64,000 nucleotides of DNA, from contig CM075344.1 in the NCBI GenBank assembly GCA_037693485.1, forward strand, positions 95,391,001 to 95,455,000, given 5' to 3'. A model generated the notes under the pieces. The model had not been told where the DNA came from. It did not search any database and was given only the letters and a program-made list of their open reading frames with translations. This DNA is from Kitagawia praeruptora. Its lineage: Eukaryota > Streptophyta > Magnoliopsida > Apiales > Apiaceae. Of this stretch, positions 31,570 through 45,743 are shown in pieces; positions within the stretch are counted from its first letter, which is position 1; every line of letters starts with the position of its first letter. The translations under genes were made by a program, and so were the position numbers.

Positions 31570-32095
31570 TGTTAGATATAATTGATGTATGTATTAATCA
31601 GTGTTTAAGTGTAATAGTGATAAATCAGAGTTTAGCTGGAAGCTGGTCAGAGTTTAGTTAAACGCTGACGTATGGAAGCGCAACAGAGTTTGATAAATTC
31701 TGTCTGGCGGAAGCGTCTACTTGTCAACAGTGATTGAAGAATAATTGAAGATAAATATGGAAGCAATATCTTTGAAGATTGGATAGTTGTCAAAGAGATT
31801 GTGTTGACTTAGAAGACGTGTAGCAATCGTGATTGATATCAATTGTATAGCTAAATTATAGGAGAATCAATTTACGATTGTATAGTAGCTGTATGTTTTA
31901 TAAATACAGTTAGGTTAACCCTAGAAGGGTATCGAACAATGAAATATCATTCATTATAACCTAAGCAGCTCTCTGTGATAGTTTACATCACTGAGAGAGG
32001 AATTATTAATTCCAAACAGTTTTTAATTGTTAAAACGTGTGTTTTTGTTAATCTCTCATACAAATCTTGATTATATTTGTGTATTCGGCCTAACA
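31570..32095 (+). repeat. 5' LTR of the Copia element
   Basis: 526 bp, tgttagatat...ggcctaaca. It ends two bases before a canonical PBS. The preceding 5 bp are tttat; the matching TSD at the other end is outside the window. Confidence 0.85.
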
Positions 32096-32097
32096 AG

Positions 32098-32110
32098 TGG
32101 TATCAGAGCC
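32098..32110 (+). other. primer-binding site (initiator tRNA-Met)
   Basis: tggtatcagagcc, complementary to the 3' end of plant initiator tRNA-Met, immediately downstream of the Copia LTR. Confidence 0.9.
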
Positions 32111-32158
32111 AATCTGTTACTTAATACAGTTTAAGATCCACACACAAAACAACAATCA

Positions 32159-33153
32159 ATGGTAGAGATTCCTCCTCCAACAGGTTTAGGTTCTGAGAAG
32201 GCTCCTACTACTGTGAGTCATTATGAGACTATTAGGGTTCCTATTATGAGACCAGCAGATTATGCTATCTGGAAGGTAAAGATGACTATGTTTCTGGAAG
32301 CTACAGATCCAGATTATCTTGACAGAATTTATTAAGGTCCTCATAAACCTACCAAGCTATCTGCTGCTACTGCTGGTCAAGAGGCTAAAACAATTCCAAA
32401 AGAAAAGAAGGATCTGACTTCTGAGGATATTTCATCTATTGCCAAGGATGCAAAGGTTAGGCATCTACTTCATAGTGCTTTAGATAATGTCATGTCTAAT
32501 AAAGTGATTAACTACACTACTGCCAAAGAAATCTGGGATGCTCTTGAAGTTAGGTGTCAAGGAACTGCTGCTATCAAGAAGAATAGGAGGAACATACTCA
32601 CACAGGAGTATGAGCACTTTGAGGCAAAGTCTGAAGAAACCATGACATAAACATTTGACAGATTCTATAAACTGATCAATGATTTGTCATTGGTAAATAA
32701 AGAGTATGATCTAGAAGACTCAAATCTCAAATTTCTTCTTGCTCTACCTGAAAAGTGGGATGTGAAAACAACCACTATTAGAGACAATTATGATCTTGCT
32801 GATACTGAGATTGATGAAATCTATCGATTGCTCAAAACTCATGAATTGGAAATGGAACAGAGAAACAGAAGATCAAGCAAGAAGGCAAAGTCTGTTGCTC
32901 TTAAGGTTGAAGAGAAACCTGTGAAGAAAGAAGCATCAAGGAAGAAAGCTAAGGGAAAAGCTTTAGCTATATATTCTGAAAGTGAGTCATCAGATTCTGA
33001 TGTTGACTCAAACACTGATGAATCATCTGATTCTGAGGATGATGAAGAGATGAGAAAAATGGCTGTCCTGATGGTGAAGACTTTCAAGAAGATGGGTTTC
33101 AAGAACTTTAAGAAGGGAAACAGGTTCTCTAGAGATTCAACTTCAGACAGGAA
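32159..33153 (+). pseudogene. Copia gag, N-terminal part
   Basis: ATG 32159 (MVEIPPPTGL). The frame has typical Copia gag features: YAIWKVKMTMFLEA, a KEIWDAL helix, YEHFEAKSEE, FYKLINDLS, FLLALPEKWD, then a basic/acidic linker with an Asp/Ser-rich stretch (SESESSDSDVDS). In-frame stops are at 32333-32335 (TAA) and 32648-32650 (TAA). It is interrupted after TSDRK by the nested Gypsy insertion; the frame of the gene resumes about 21.9 kb downstream. Confidence 0.85.
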
Positions 33154-34241
33154 GCGCACAGTGTTTAGTTGTAGCAATCACAGATCGATCCTCAGAGACT
33201 ATGAATTTTCAAAACCCTAATAATTAACTCAGGCGAACTAGACAATAAGATTTGAGATGAGATTTATTTAACCTAATTAGCAAAGATTATCAAATAATAT
33301 GGAAAACCTAGGAATCCGAATCCGTTAATCAATCACAATTAATATCAACTCGCCCTAAAATCAATCCTCTTTCCTTCACAAATAAGATATATCAATTAAC
33401 GAGACAAGCATATACTATGAAACTTGTTATCTAACAATAACCTATCAAAACTTCAAAGAGCAAGCATAGGCTATGAAAAACAAATCCAGTAACAATAATA
33501 TATCAAAATCACTTTGTCAATCGATCAATTAAGCACCAAGAAAAATTATGAGAATCAATTAATAGGAACGAGAATAAATCAATAATAATTAAATCAACTT
33601 CATCTTCATCCTAGGGTAAGAGATTTAGCTACACATGACAATAGAATTAACAAAATAACTATATTGAAAATCTATAATTGACATGGTCAAATTAATCAAT
33701 TACGTGAACAGCTAAAACAATCTTAAAAACTTTAAACTTAATATTAATGCACGTGAATGGACAGTAAGGCTAGCTTAAGCTATTTGACAAATATAAAAAC
33801 TTGGTATTTGATTAAAGATACGCGACTAGTAAAAGAACAGGAGAGGAGAGATAACAAACAAGAAAATAAGATATTAATAACGAGAAAAGAGAGTGCTGCC
33901 GGATACAGAAAAAAAACAAAAGAATAAAAACCTAGGTGTCTAAATTACAAGAGAGCCCCATATATAGGGAAAAATATTGGGTTTGGCCCCTTTAATTACA
34001 ATTTGATCTTGAATATAATTTCTTCAATTTCCTTTTCTTCTTCAATAAGTAATCGATTTTTCCTCCAATTTCTTTGACTTCAAGTATTTTCCACCTCCTT
34101 GCCTTTTTTCACCTTTTTCTGCTTGAAATCTGATTTTATTTATTTTCCTACAAAACAAAATAAAACAATTTATTAATTAATAAAATTACGAAAACGGACA
34201 TAAAATAGGTATTAAAAATATGATGAATTATGGACCTATCA
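33154..34241 (-). repeat. 3' LTR of the Tat/Athila-type element
   Basis: Minus reading begins tgataggtccataattcatc, directly after the PPT, and runs to gattgctacaactaaacact near 33154. The agtctctgaggatcgatc block close to its end is typical of the pre-PBS LTR end in this clade. About 1.09 kb. The exact outer end is uncertain because of the inverted repeat at the junction. Confidence 0.6.
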
Positions 34242-35919
34242 AATGCCCCCATACCTATCTTTTGCTCGTCCTCGAGAAAAAATAAAATATAAAATACTAC
34301 CTAAATAAATAATACCATTTGGAATATGCAACAAGCCCTTTAAACCCCTAGGCAGCCCTAGTGGACGAGTGAGGTCTCGTGAGGGCCTATAGTGAATGTA
34401 CCCACAAAATCCATCTAGCTCGTGTAAAAGATCGGTCAATGCAACACCACACATACAAGTCATCTCATGCTACACCAACTTAAGAATCAAAGTGACTTTG
34501 CAATATCTTGGTGTGTAAGGTGCAAGTATTCACATAGTCTACTCAAAGAAATATGCATAGGTCCTCAAAAGTCCATGTTAAGTGTAAGAATAAGTTGGTA
34601 ACCATGCTAAGCCCACAAGAATACACCTTAGAGTCAAAACTTGGGATCTCATATGCACAAAACAAGCAATAACTCACCTTTCACTCACAAAAGAATATTC
34701 ACTCAAGAACAAGGGTAAGTGTATCACTCAATTCCAACAAAATCATGAACATGCTTGACATTTAGTATCAATCTAACTTTAACACAACCTACATTAATGA
34801 CGATAATTAATCAAAAGGTCTTTTATTTGGGTTGTAATGGGGCTAGGGACAAGGTATGTCAAGTAAGGCCAAATAAGTTGAAGTGTCAAAAGCTAGTAAG
34901 AACCATTACAAATCATACACAACACCATACATCCTCCCCATACATATTTTCTAATTTTCTCCAACAAAATGCTTGACTAGTCGAATGAAGAAGGATCACA
35001 CAAACACAAAAACATAAGTATGCTCTCAGATTATTTTTTTTTTTTGTTTTTTTTTTGTTTTTTTTGGAGAGCTAAGATAGATAATATACGCAACCATAAT
35101 CCTTCTTCAAAAATTTATTGAATAACGACTGATAAGTAAGTAACAAAATCCAATATTTCCACAAAAGTAAACCCCATCTCACATACCTTATTACTCCCTC
35201 AACTTCCTACTAGCCTTTGACAATTGGGATCAAGTATACGTTAGGCTACACAAGAAAAGGTTTAGGCAAGTGATGTGGTATGTCACCGAAAAATAGGTTT
35301 AAGCTCAAAGGGGTAACTAATTGATCACATATAAAGGGTGTGGTAATTTGGATAATAATTGGTTAATCCTAAATGCCTTTATCATCTTATCATCAAATAA
35401 TGTCATGCATTTCAAGAAAGGTCTCAAACAAGTGCTAGCAATGCAAACAATATGTGGACACTCAAACAAACGAATATAAAATGCAAAAGATATGCATATA
35501 GGCTCAAAATCTCACTTGGTGGAAAAACATAATCAATCCCAAGCAAAAATCTCTTTAATGCACCTACTTGTACTCAAAGCATGGAAACCAAATCTTCTTG
35601 CACATATTCATGTCCTTTTAATTACTTACAACATTCAATAAGTCTACTAGTTTCAACTCGCTAGTGTATGTGTGTGCACAAGAACTTAGCATATCACTTC
35701 TCAATCAAAAGCATCAGAAACACAAGAGTACTATAGCATGTAAGGGTGCATCAAGCCTACTTATAACAAGTAATCATTTCACAAAGCTAGAATTATTTTT
35801 GTATTTTTTCAAATTTTTCCATTTTTTTTTTGGATTTTTGTATTTAATAATAATACTACTAAATCCCTCCCCCATACCTAAATCATGCATTGTCCTCAAT
35901 GTATGCAAATGATAAAAGA
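34242..35919 (-). other. non-coding 3' region of the Tat/Athila-type element
   Basis: No ORF of note. Two purine-tract motifs in the minus strand, ggtatgggggcatt (34242-34256) and ggtatgggggagggattt (about 35863-35880), are each preceded by a gaggacga/gaggacaa string, the layout seen upstream of Athila/Tat 3' LTRs. A T-run/(T)nG stretch lies at 35033-35065. Confidence 0.6.
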
Positions 35920-35924
35920 AAAAA

Positions 35925-38900
35925 TGTAACAGCCCCAAATCCGGGGTCTGGGATTTAGAGTAGTCACGATCCATTTAATTTTTGCCTTACCTGTATTACT
36001 CACAATGTACACAATCCAACTGTTTATGACCCCACAATATATATCTCACACACACACACACACACAGGTTAGAGTCTCAGAAACGACACAATACATCAAC
36101 TGCGGAATAAATAACTTTTATTACAATACCCAAATGTTTTACAAAGTCTGATACTGGTACAATCTCTAAGTAATGGTACATTACCAACTAAGGATCCGGA
36201 TGATTACAATCTTCTCATTCCACTCACATCTATACATAAGCTCAACAAGCTGCAGCCTGATCTGACTGGTTCGTATCATCTCCGGAATCACTGGTGCCCA
36301 TGACATCCTGCTTCACTGCTCTATAATATATATAAAACAATAGCAAGAGTGAGCAAATAGCTCAGCAAGGTAATGAAAACATGGCATCACTCTGCCTATG
36401 ACTTAACCCAGAATAAGGCGGGTATAAGATAATAATTGTCAAAATATCTCTTTACCGAAAGTATTTCCTTATCAGAATATATATTCCAAAAACAGTACTA
36501 TTGTAGTACTCCAAATATCATTTCATAATATCTCTGCAAACTTTTATTATACTATTGAACCAAGTTCTAGTATATTATAAAAGGATGAGGTTTCAAAGTA
36601 AACCAATATAATCTTTCTGTAGGAAAGAAATATCTGCTATATAAGTATAAGCAGAGTATCAACATATAAATTAAAAGATGAACTTATAAGGTGATTCAAT
36701 ATAAACAACCCCCTTACCATAACCCCGGTTATGTAAGGTAACCACAGAGTCATATAAAAGATGACGTTATAAGGTAACTCAAAATATATCTGTTTTGAAT
36801 AAATATCTGCTATGCAAAAGATAAGCAAGATATTCTCAATTATCATAAAAGAGGAACTTGTAGGAAAGATATTGCAATTCCGGTTTCAACACTTTTTCAC
36901 CTTGCCAACACCAACAGTGTTGCAGAAATTTCTCACTTTTAGAAGATGAACTAATACGGGAGCATTGCCGCGCCAGATGCCCTGACGTTTACGATGATCA
37001 GTCGTATGTCATGCATCTCATCAGTCGTTCTCTACATGTAGAAGGTAGCTCCGACGTAATTACTTATCTACCGCCCTCTGGAACTCCTCAGCCAACGGTT
37101 GGGCTATTGCTGGACCGGCGCCACTCGGCCACTTACGCGTCTCCTAGTTCGAATATCATCCATGACTCTGAAACGTAAAGTTCGTTCCCCTTTTTCCCCA
37201 AGTGTAACACTTGTTGATAGGACTCCACAAAGTAGTCGTATCTAATTGGAAAGGAAAATTCACCAATATTTCCCAAGCTGATGCTTGTTAATGGATATAA
37301 ACTTGTTACATCAATCATACCCCTCGAGTGTTGAGGAGGTAACCAAAAGACTCATATCGATGCTTGAAAGAATCAAGATATGATTGACAAGATAGTTTTA
37401 GCAAGTATAGGACCGGGCAGTCCAATAAATAACATCTTTCAAGTGAGGTCCCCTTATATATTTTGGAAGTTGAGCGAGTATTTAGATCTTCTTTAAGATA
37501 GTTTTAAATGAAAATAAAGTTTGGGAACCTCCCCTCGATAAAATAGTCATCAAATACTCCGAAATATTTTACACCACATCTGAAGGTGAAAGATAATCTT
37601 TGAATAATATGAATTATTATAAAAAGACTTCAAAATAATTTAATTAAATATTCCAGGAATATTTATTAAGTCAATAATAATTACGGAATATTATTAAATC
37701 ATAATATTGCTCGTAAGAAATCTTCGAATGATGATGAAGTAACAAAAAGAATCGCTTTGATGAATAGCAACCAAGTTGCGAGGGAAAAGAGTAATATCAA
37801 CAGATTTTTGACCGGGCAGTCAAATAAAATAAATAACAGCTCTCGAGTACAGCTCCCTTATATTTGAAAGTTCTGAGCGAGTGTATAAGTCTTCCTATAA
37901 GATAGACCTTAAACGGAAAATAGAGTTTTGAGAACCTTTCCTCGATAAAATAAACATAATAAGACTCATAAATAATTTACATGATATTTGAGGATCAGAA
38001 TAATATTTGAATAAGATAAATCATTTTTAAATTTAGTTAAAATAATTAAATAAATATTCAAAGAATATTTATTAATTCATAGATAATTAAAGAATATTCT
38101 TAGTATAAAATATTGCTCATAAATAACTCTCGAATGAATATATAAAATATTCACCAAATAAACAATTCCTCGAGTAAATATTCAAAATAATATTTGAATC
38201 AATTCTCAAATGAATATCTAAAGTAATATTCAATTAAATAAATCCTCGCATGAATATAAAATAAATAAATTAATTCTTAAATGAATATTCCAAAATAATA
38301 TTCCTTAGATGAATATTCAAAATAATATTCACTTAATACATAACTGCAAATGAATATTCAAAAATAGTATTCATTTAAACAAACAAACTCTTAATGAATA
38401 TTCAAAATAATATTCATTGTACTCAATAATATTTATTCGATATATTATGAAAATATATCTCCAAAAGTATATGAAATACCGACTCCCGGTCTTTTACAAA
38501 AGATACGACATATACACCCTTTATTATGGGTAATAATAAAGTCCGGCTTGTAACTGATATCCCCATATCTAGCTTATAAGCCAATTCCCAATTCATTTCC
38601 GAGTACTAAATACTTTCTGGAAATATAATAATGATTATTAATAATAATCCTCAAGATACATAGTATTCTATCGCTGGAATCCCTCCGGGTTTCCACGACT
38701 ATCTCTATATCTCAAATACTGACTCCCGGTCTAGAGTCGAACAAAAGTATGCTCTTATCACTAGAGCTACAAGGTATACCGGTTTGTATATACTATATCT
38801 CAAAAGATGATATACAATCCGAAAGTTAAACTTTTACAACAAGTATATATCGCAAAACTATGCAAATCTAAGCATGACAAAAGCAGTATTATAATCAATA

Positions 38901-41104
38901 CTTTAAGTATAGATTTAGAAATCTTGCCTGATGCTCGAGAAGTGTCAGGGGTTCGCGACGATGTCGGACAATCTAGACAAAGTCAAAGAACGTACGATTA
39001 ATCCCCCGGATAATCCACTTATAAATCAACGCTTAAAGACACCAACGAAACACAACCAAGGCATTACTAGCTCGCTTTAGGCTCATACTAAGTCCATGTT
39101 AGTTGACAAATACTTAAGTCATAAGTCTGGGTCGAAACCGGTCCTCGAATTCAAGTTATACTTAATCACTTATAAAGTTGATTTCCATGTCACGTTCCTA
39201 GGGGTTTTCGATTGCGCAACCTTGGCTTAAGCATTTTTATAAAATTGGAAAATAATCTTTTTAACTTGAAACCTTCGCACATACTTTTCTAACTGACCTT
39301 ATCATTTATTCTCAAAATATCATACTCCATTTCCATTTTTAAGGGTCTGAAACTTATCATCAAAGTTGATACATTTGTGCGACATTGTTCCTCGAATCGC
39401 TTTCACTAAAATGGTCATAACTTACAAACCGTAAACTCTTTTGACATGATTCTTGAGGCCACGTAAACTAGACAACAATATCTACACCAACATATGCAGT
39501 GGTTAACCCTTAAACACTTTTATGATCTCGGTCTGCAACTGTTAAGGAGGTTTACAAAAATCGGGCATTACGACGGCTCTAAATCGAACATTACCATTTT
39601 GTCACAACATAACCAAGCCACACCGGGCATACCATACATCCACAACCTTAACAAACAACCTTGTTACTTCTATAAGTCCAGTGGTGAGACTAAAATCTAT
39701 CACCCATCATTTTACACATCAAAACAAAGCCAAATATCTAAGGATGTTCTTATAAGGCACTAATCTTTACATAACATCAAAACCATCTCAAAAACTCATA
39801 AGAACTCAAATGATGGGTTAGGGTTTTACCTTCCTTGATGATCTAGGGACACTTGCAGAGCTTGATTATCCTTCAATAAGCCTTAGATAATCATTTACAA
39901 AGCTTAAACCTTAAGATCAAAACAAGAAAACAATGGAGGTTACTATTCATGCTCATCTTGTAAAATTCGTATAAAATCGAAAAATAAGAGTTTGGTGCTC
40001 AAATTTTTACCACACCTTGGGCTCTCCCTAAGCTTTGTTTTAAGCTATAGATCACCATTGTTGGATGCTTGGAAGTGGCACTTTGAATTTGCTAAAAAGG
40101 AGCAGATTTTTCTTAAGGAAAATGGATTTTTGCTTTCCTTCTTTCCTCTCCCACCTTCCTTGACTTGTCAAACCACTTTATGGACATAATATCTTGATAT
40201 TATAGATGTGTGTGGCTGTGTTGATCCCCTTGGGTCTTGTGCAAGGAGTCTTGGAGAAGCTTTGCTAATTGTTTTGTTTTTAGAAATGATTTAAGTGTTT
40301 TAATCACTTAAATCCTAATTGTTCTTGATTTAATCTTTGATTAAATCATTCAATCCACTTGATATAATTCTCTTGATGATCATGTAGGATATTTAATCTT
40401 GTAATAAACTCAATCCATAATTCGTTCACTTGATCGCTTAATCTCGTTATAAAGTCTTAGCGGTTTCTAGAACGTTCGTTTCACTGTCCCAGTGGTTTTC
40501 GTTCTAAATTCTCAAATCAATTATAATAAAATTCCAAAATATTAAATCCTCAATTCCTCAAATTTAATATCTCATTTCTTGATAATACTGATATATAATT
40601 CACTGCTCGGTCAAATATTACACCAAAAATTAAAATAGGAATTTCTGAATTCCGATCGTCTCTGCATTCACTTATTTCCTCCGCGTATTACTAATATGAC
40701 TTCGAAACATCCATATCACGCCCCGTACATAGGGTGGCGTGAAAAGTTTTCCAACTTACAAAATCACTATTCATCCACCGAATTACTATGCACGTACGGG
40801 AATACTATGCACGTACGGGAAACACTATGCACGTACGGGAAACACTATGCACGTATCGAAAATACTATACCATCCTCATTTCCCTTCTCGGGGCTCATTA
40901 GCTCATTTCTTGGATGATAGATTATTCTTCCTATATCGTCAACCTTTGAATTACTCTATTCTGACCATACATATACGAATCGGGATCATCATCCATAGCA
41001 ATATCCATTCACTACAATCATTGTTCTTTGGAATCACCATTCATTAATGCTCTTTAACCACAATAAGAAAAGTTTTAATTCTACCCAAAATTCGGGTTAT
41101 TACA
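35925..41104 (-). repeat. LTR (left, 3') of the LARD-like element
   Basis: 5180 bp. It contains a (CA)n tract (about 36047-36066), an AT-rich zone of alternating gaatattcaaaataatattca palindromes (38150-38440), a tRNA-like string near 38711-38782 and a 19-20-bp four-unit tandem repeat at 40785-40863. The short ORFs are identical in both LTRs but have no recognisable domain and are not called as genes. Confidence 0.88.
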
Positions 41105-44100
41105 GTCTCCCCTCCTTAAAAGGATTCCGTCCTCGGAATCAGTTTAGGAATAACTGGGGTTACTTCTATCCCATTGCACTTTCTATTTCTCAGGTGGATT
41201 CTTCCACTTCTTGATTTTTCTTCAAATCTCTCACTAGCTTGACAACCTTATCTCTTAGCGCTTGCTCTTTTCTATTCATAATTTCCACAGGTTGTCCTTC
41301 GTAGTTCAGATTCGGTTATGTATATCCATCTGCTCGTACTCTGTCATTTGCCGGGCATCTATAGTATACTGATGAGGCACCTACGCAAGAACCATATTAT
41401 GACCATTTTACCGGTTTGGGTGAGGCTGGCTCATAGGCCACCTTCCTGACGCATTTAAACTCTCAGATGGCCCAATGAATCTTGGGCTAAACTTCCTTTC
41501 ATTCTAATCTTGTTAATTCCTTCCACGAGGATACTTTTTCTCATTACAAATCTCGAACCTCATATTCTCTATCTTGTTTGCACGGAAATACATCAACAAA
41601 AACTTGCTTGTCATAACCCTCTATTAATTCTAGATATTCCCCAATTCCATTGTATAAATGTCAACTCTACTGTCGACGGGGTACTCCGTATTGAAACTAG
41701 TTCGAGTATTCTAGCAATCGATTCGAGTAACTCTTGATGTCTAGTAACGAGCTCGTCGGCCATCACTGTTTTGGCCTCCTATCTCATTGTTATCTACTAT
41801 CACCCTCGGTGTTCCAACCTCTTCTTTAATCATCTCACAGAATGCCAATCTACCTCATGTGTTCGTTCAGTCATTCTCTATTATCTCATCTCTTCTCCTT
41901 TCTGAAAGAAAGGCAAATCTCTTGGGGAATTTGTTTGCGGGGAATATTGTCTGGTTCGAGGACTCTCAATCCTTTTATCTCAAATCATAATCTTCATATA
42001 CACACAAGCACACATATTTTCAGATCTGATAGGTCTGAAAGTCAATCATGTTTGATCCTTTTTGATTTCGCACCTTTCCTTCATATATACGATGTTTCGA
42101 TATATTCAGGGCGAAAGCTATCTCAGATAACTCACAGCCAATTCATTAAATTCCATAAAAGTTGTGGGTGCAATAGTCAACCCAAAATGACATCACTTAC
42201 AATTTCATAGTGTCTATACCTAGTGCGAATCGCAATCTTGGGTATATCTTCGATTTTTAACTTCCAACCGGTGATGTCCAATTTCCTAATAAGTTTGGAA
42301 AATACACAGTGTCCCTGGGCTGCTCAAACAATCTTATACAACAGTACCTGTACTCAATGTTGACTCATTCAACTCTCGAGGTTCGATGCACAATCTTGTG
42401 CTAACATATTTCTTTCTTACAACACACCGGTTCTTCACGGTGGCATACTGAGTCTTATTGCACTCTTATTCAACAATCCTCGCATCTGAGTTGCTAATTC
42501 TTTTATTCCTACTGGGCTAACGGGAGATGCAGCACTAGGCTCTGAATACTCGATATTCATTATTATGTCATCCAAATCGATATCTGGTAGCTTATTAAAA
42601 CCTTGTACAACCTCCCAAAATCATTATAATTATACTTGGTGTCTCTTTCCCCGGGGTCAGCCATATGAGCTAATCAAGCCTCATATTTCTGGCATCATAA
42701 TCTCTTAGTCGGAACTAGATTCCAAAATCTCTAACTCCGTCTTTATCCTTAAATTATATCCCTCATAATCAATTTGGCTCCATTGGGTATCAACTAATCC
42801 ATCATTATTATAATATCAATTTCTCCATAATTCGAAAGGAATTAAATCTCTCGATCGAGTGGTACCCTGGGTAGGTTCTCTGGAATACATTCCCAAACTC
42901 TTCAATCACTGGGATTTATCGTTGGCTAGGTGTTTTTCTCTTGGTATCAACCACAGAAGCTAGATAAGCCATACATCCATCCCATAGTAACTTGTTGGCT
43001 CGCATTATCGCAAGGACTTCATAATTTATTTCTGTCCTTAAAGGACCACTCCCCTTTCAGGGCAATCATAAATTTCACTCCAACATCGCCACGCGATTCT
43101 GGATTCGTTGTTTTAGCTTTAGTCGAAACCTACGGGCTCATTTCTCTTTCATATCCCATAACTTGGCCTCATACTCTGCCATAGTCATGGTTTCTTATTT
43201 CAACACTAGAACTTTTATTTCCACCTGGATCTTTATATATTTCAGAAAACATTTCTCTAAAAGCAATAATCTGAATCTCTCCCAAGTCACAACACCTTTT
43301 ACCTCTAGGTTTGTCTTACCATTCTCACCAGTGATTCGCCTCTCCCTTCAGGAGATAGGCGACGACCATCGTTTTCAGCTTTTCTGCTATACTTAGTATC
43401 ACAATTGATTTCTTCATCTCTTTAAGCCAAGCTCTGACCTCCAATGAGTCAGTGGTTCCATGAAATTATGTGGGTTCTAACCGACTCCACTACCATTGGG
43501 GTTTCACAACACATTGACAATCCTCTCGCATATATCGATTGACCAACTTTCCACTATCATAATATCCCTGAGAGAGAACATAAACTAATTCATCGTCATG
43601 TCACCCATATTCTATTTGTCTTAGGGATCCGCTCTTGCCATAGCCTATTTTGTTGCGAATCTAATTCCTATCAGCGAATTTTGACTATTTACCTGGTTGG
43701 CATCCCCTTTGAAATTTAATAAAGATAACAAGAATCATGGAGCTTTAAAAGGATAGCTCTCATATCAAAGAAACATCACACATTGGTGATCGTAAGGTTA
43801 TGAGTTTTAAGGTAACCTTATTTGAAATGAAAAAATTTACTGAGAGATCAATATGATCATAAGAACTCAATGTTGCGTGTCTTAATTAAGACATTACTAA
43901 AGGTAATTAGCCTTCTTGTATTTCGCAACTTACAAGTGATGGCGTCCCATCAGACTTCTATCACACAGATAGATGGTCCTTGCAGCCCCTATAAGTATAG
44001 GGTTGTTCGTCTCAGTGGAAATTGATAAGTACGAAAGAAATTCCAAGTCAAGTTAATAATTATTATCATTTGACAAGTAAATTCTCAAATGGACACCTTG

Positions 44101-45743
44101 GATCTAAAGTAAACAGGTTCCAAGGTGCGATTTCCAAAGGAAAGATAGCCAGTAAGATACTGGTATTCAACAAGCAAGTGGTGATGTATCACCATAGGAT
44201 TATTCACCATTAGAAGTGAGAGCTTGAATAACATCATTTGACAGGGCGTTGAAAACCCAAAAGTAGGTATCGTGACAGCCTCTGGCAGAATTGAAACTAA
44301 ATGTGAATTAACATAAGTGTTATAAAATAACTTCGAAGAAGGACTATTCCTTTTTTTTTTTCAAAATTCTCTCTTGGAGAGATGTCACGATAGATCATAG
44401 ATTAAGAATAATCAACATAATTTGCAATTGGGGAGGGTACTTGCCAAGGTCTCTACGGATGCCTTATATGCTGGCTCCTCGGATAATCATTTGATTCTAA
44501 AGCTTTTCTTATCCATACACCCTAAGGTGCTCGATACTTACGTCATTGCCGACTCAAAATAGTCGCTAAGGATTCAACCATCGACATTTGCATTCGCAGG
44601 GAGTTCTACTCGATTAGACGTAGGCATCTCAAGTAAGCGTTTTATTCTATAAGAAGACTTCGATGCCGGTATCGCCCGTAGTAAGGACGAACTCCACATG
44701 TTGAATGGGCGGTACTTCGGAAGATCGTTAGAAACTACATGCTTAAACCCAATTACTATTATAACCGTCTTCATACCAAACATTCCTTTTATCATTTTAA
44801 TCCCGTGTGCTACATAAACTTAACACTTTAATAGCCTTCTTATTTAAGTTTTTCCCTGACTTTCTCAGTCCTTCTTGGTTCTTAAGTATATCCCGTCTTA
44901 GTGCACTCGTGCTTCCATAACACTATGCGTAATACGTACATATAAAGTCTTGCTCGAGGTAATAAGATGCCTCCGTTCCGTAGTAACACTGTCCTTGGTG
45001 GAATCGCTGGTCATGGGGATTTAAACCCCATAGATAAGGTAATGCCTCTATTAGTTAAGGTAGCAAAGTACCCTTAATCATACATGAAATTTGAACGTCT
45101 CAGTTCTTACGCATGCTGCCTCCCTAGGCACTATAATCAGACTACGAGTAACAAGTCTCGTTCAAGGTGAATCAATCCACCGGTATTGGCTATAGTGCCT
45201 CTACCTCTACTGCTTTAGAGAATCTACTCCATTTTCTTCGTCATATCTCTTGATGAATCATAAACGATCCTAAACTCTCGTCTCGTCACTTATTTATCCT
45301 CTGAAGATTCGTCCGATCCTATTATAAGACCTCAAGTAACACACCGCATCTTTATCAATCGGCACATTCTCTACAAGATTCTTCCCTTCACCCACCATGG
45401 GGTTCTCCTCTAGATCCTCCTATGGATCTTCCTTTATCGGGTCTCCTTCCATCTCAATGAGCGCATCATCAAATGCCTACTCGAAGGCTTCGGGATCTGG
45501 TACCTCAGACTCCCATCCATCTATAAATCATACAATTCATGGTTTCTAACCATAACGTCCTAAGTATGGTTTCCCAAAAGAAGTCCCCTCTCGGGCTTCA
45601 TCTCCAATAGTCAGGGTCATGTCCTTCAACCCGACTATGAACTCTACTTGAGCTCTAAGTATTCTCATTATCCCTAAGGGTATTGTAAGACTCGATCTCC
45701 TATCGTTTCTGAGGACTGTAACCTAACTCTCTGATACCATTTC
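41105..45743 (-). pseudogene. decayed gag-pol interior of the LARD-like element
   Basis: The PPT on the minus strand (aaggaggggagac, 41105-41119) directly follows a broken C-terminus reading NSEDGILLRRGD. Before it is a chromodomain-like LVRDLKKNQEVEES... segment (41170-41260), as at the end of Tekay/Del-type pol. Near the PBS side, translated fragments such as EDLEENPMVGE (about 45380-45440) recall an acidic gag N-terminus. Frameshifts and stops are everywhere; no catalytic motif could be read. Since the LTRs are young, this interior was already dead when the element last moved. Confidence 0.6.
45722..45739 (-). other. primer-binding site of the LARD-like element (tRNA-Met)
   Basis: Minus-strand tggtatcagagagttagg, four bases inside the 5' LTR (right-hand copy), fixing the orientation of the element. 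Confidence 0.88.

Noticed and set aside
32159..33220. Host gene with Ser/Asp-rich nuclear protein features
   Set aside because: Position right after LTR and PBS, Copia gag motifs and in-frame stops show it is a retroelement gag remnant.
36637..37318. ORFs repeated identically in both long LTRs (for example 36637-36846 and 46452-46661)
   Set aside because: Identity follows from LTR duplication at insertion. They are short, overlap AT-rich text and show no domain.
41510..43396. Plus-strand ORFs in the LARD interior as an antisense gene (as in some large LTR elements)
   Set aside because: All are short, overlap decayed minus-strand pol and have no domain or consistent frame.
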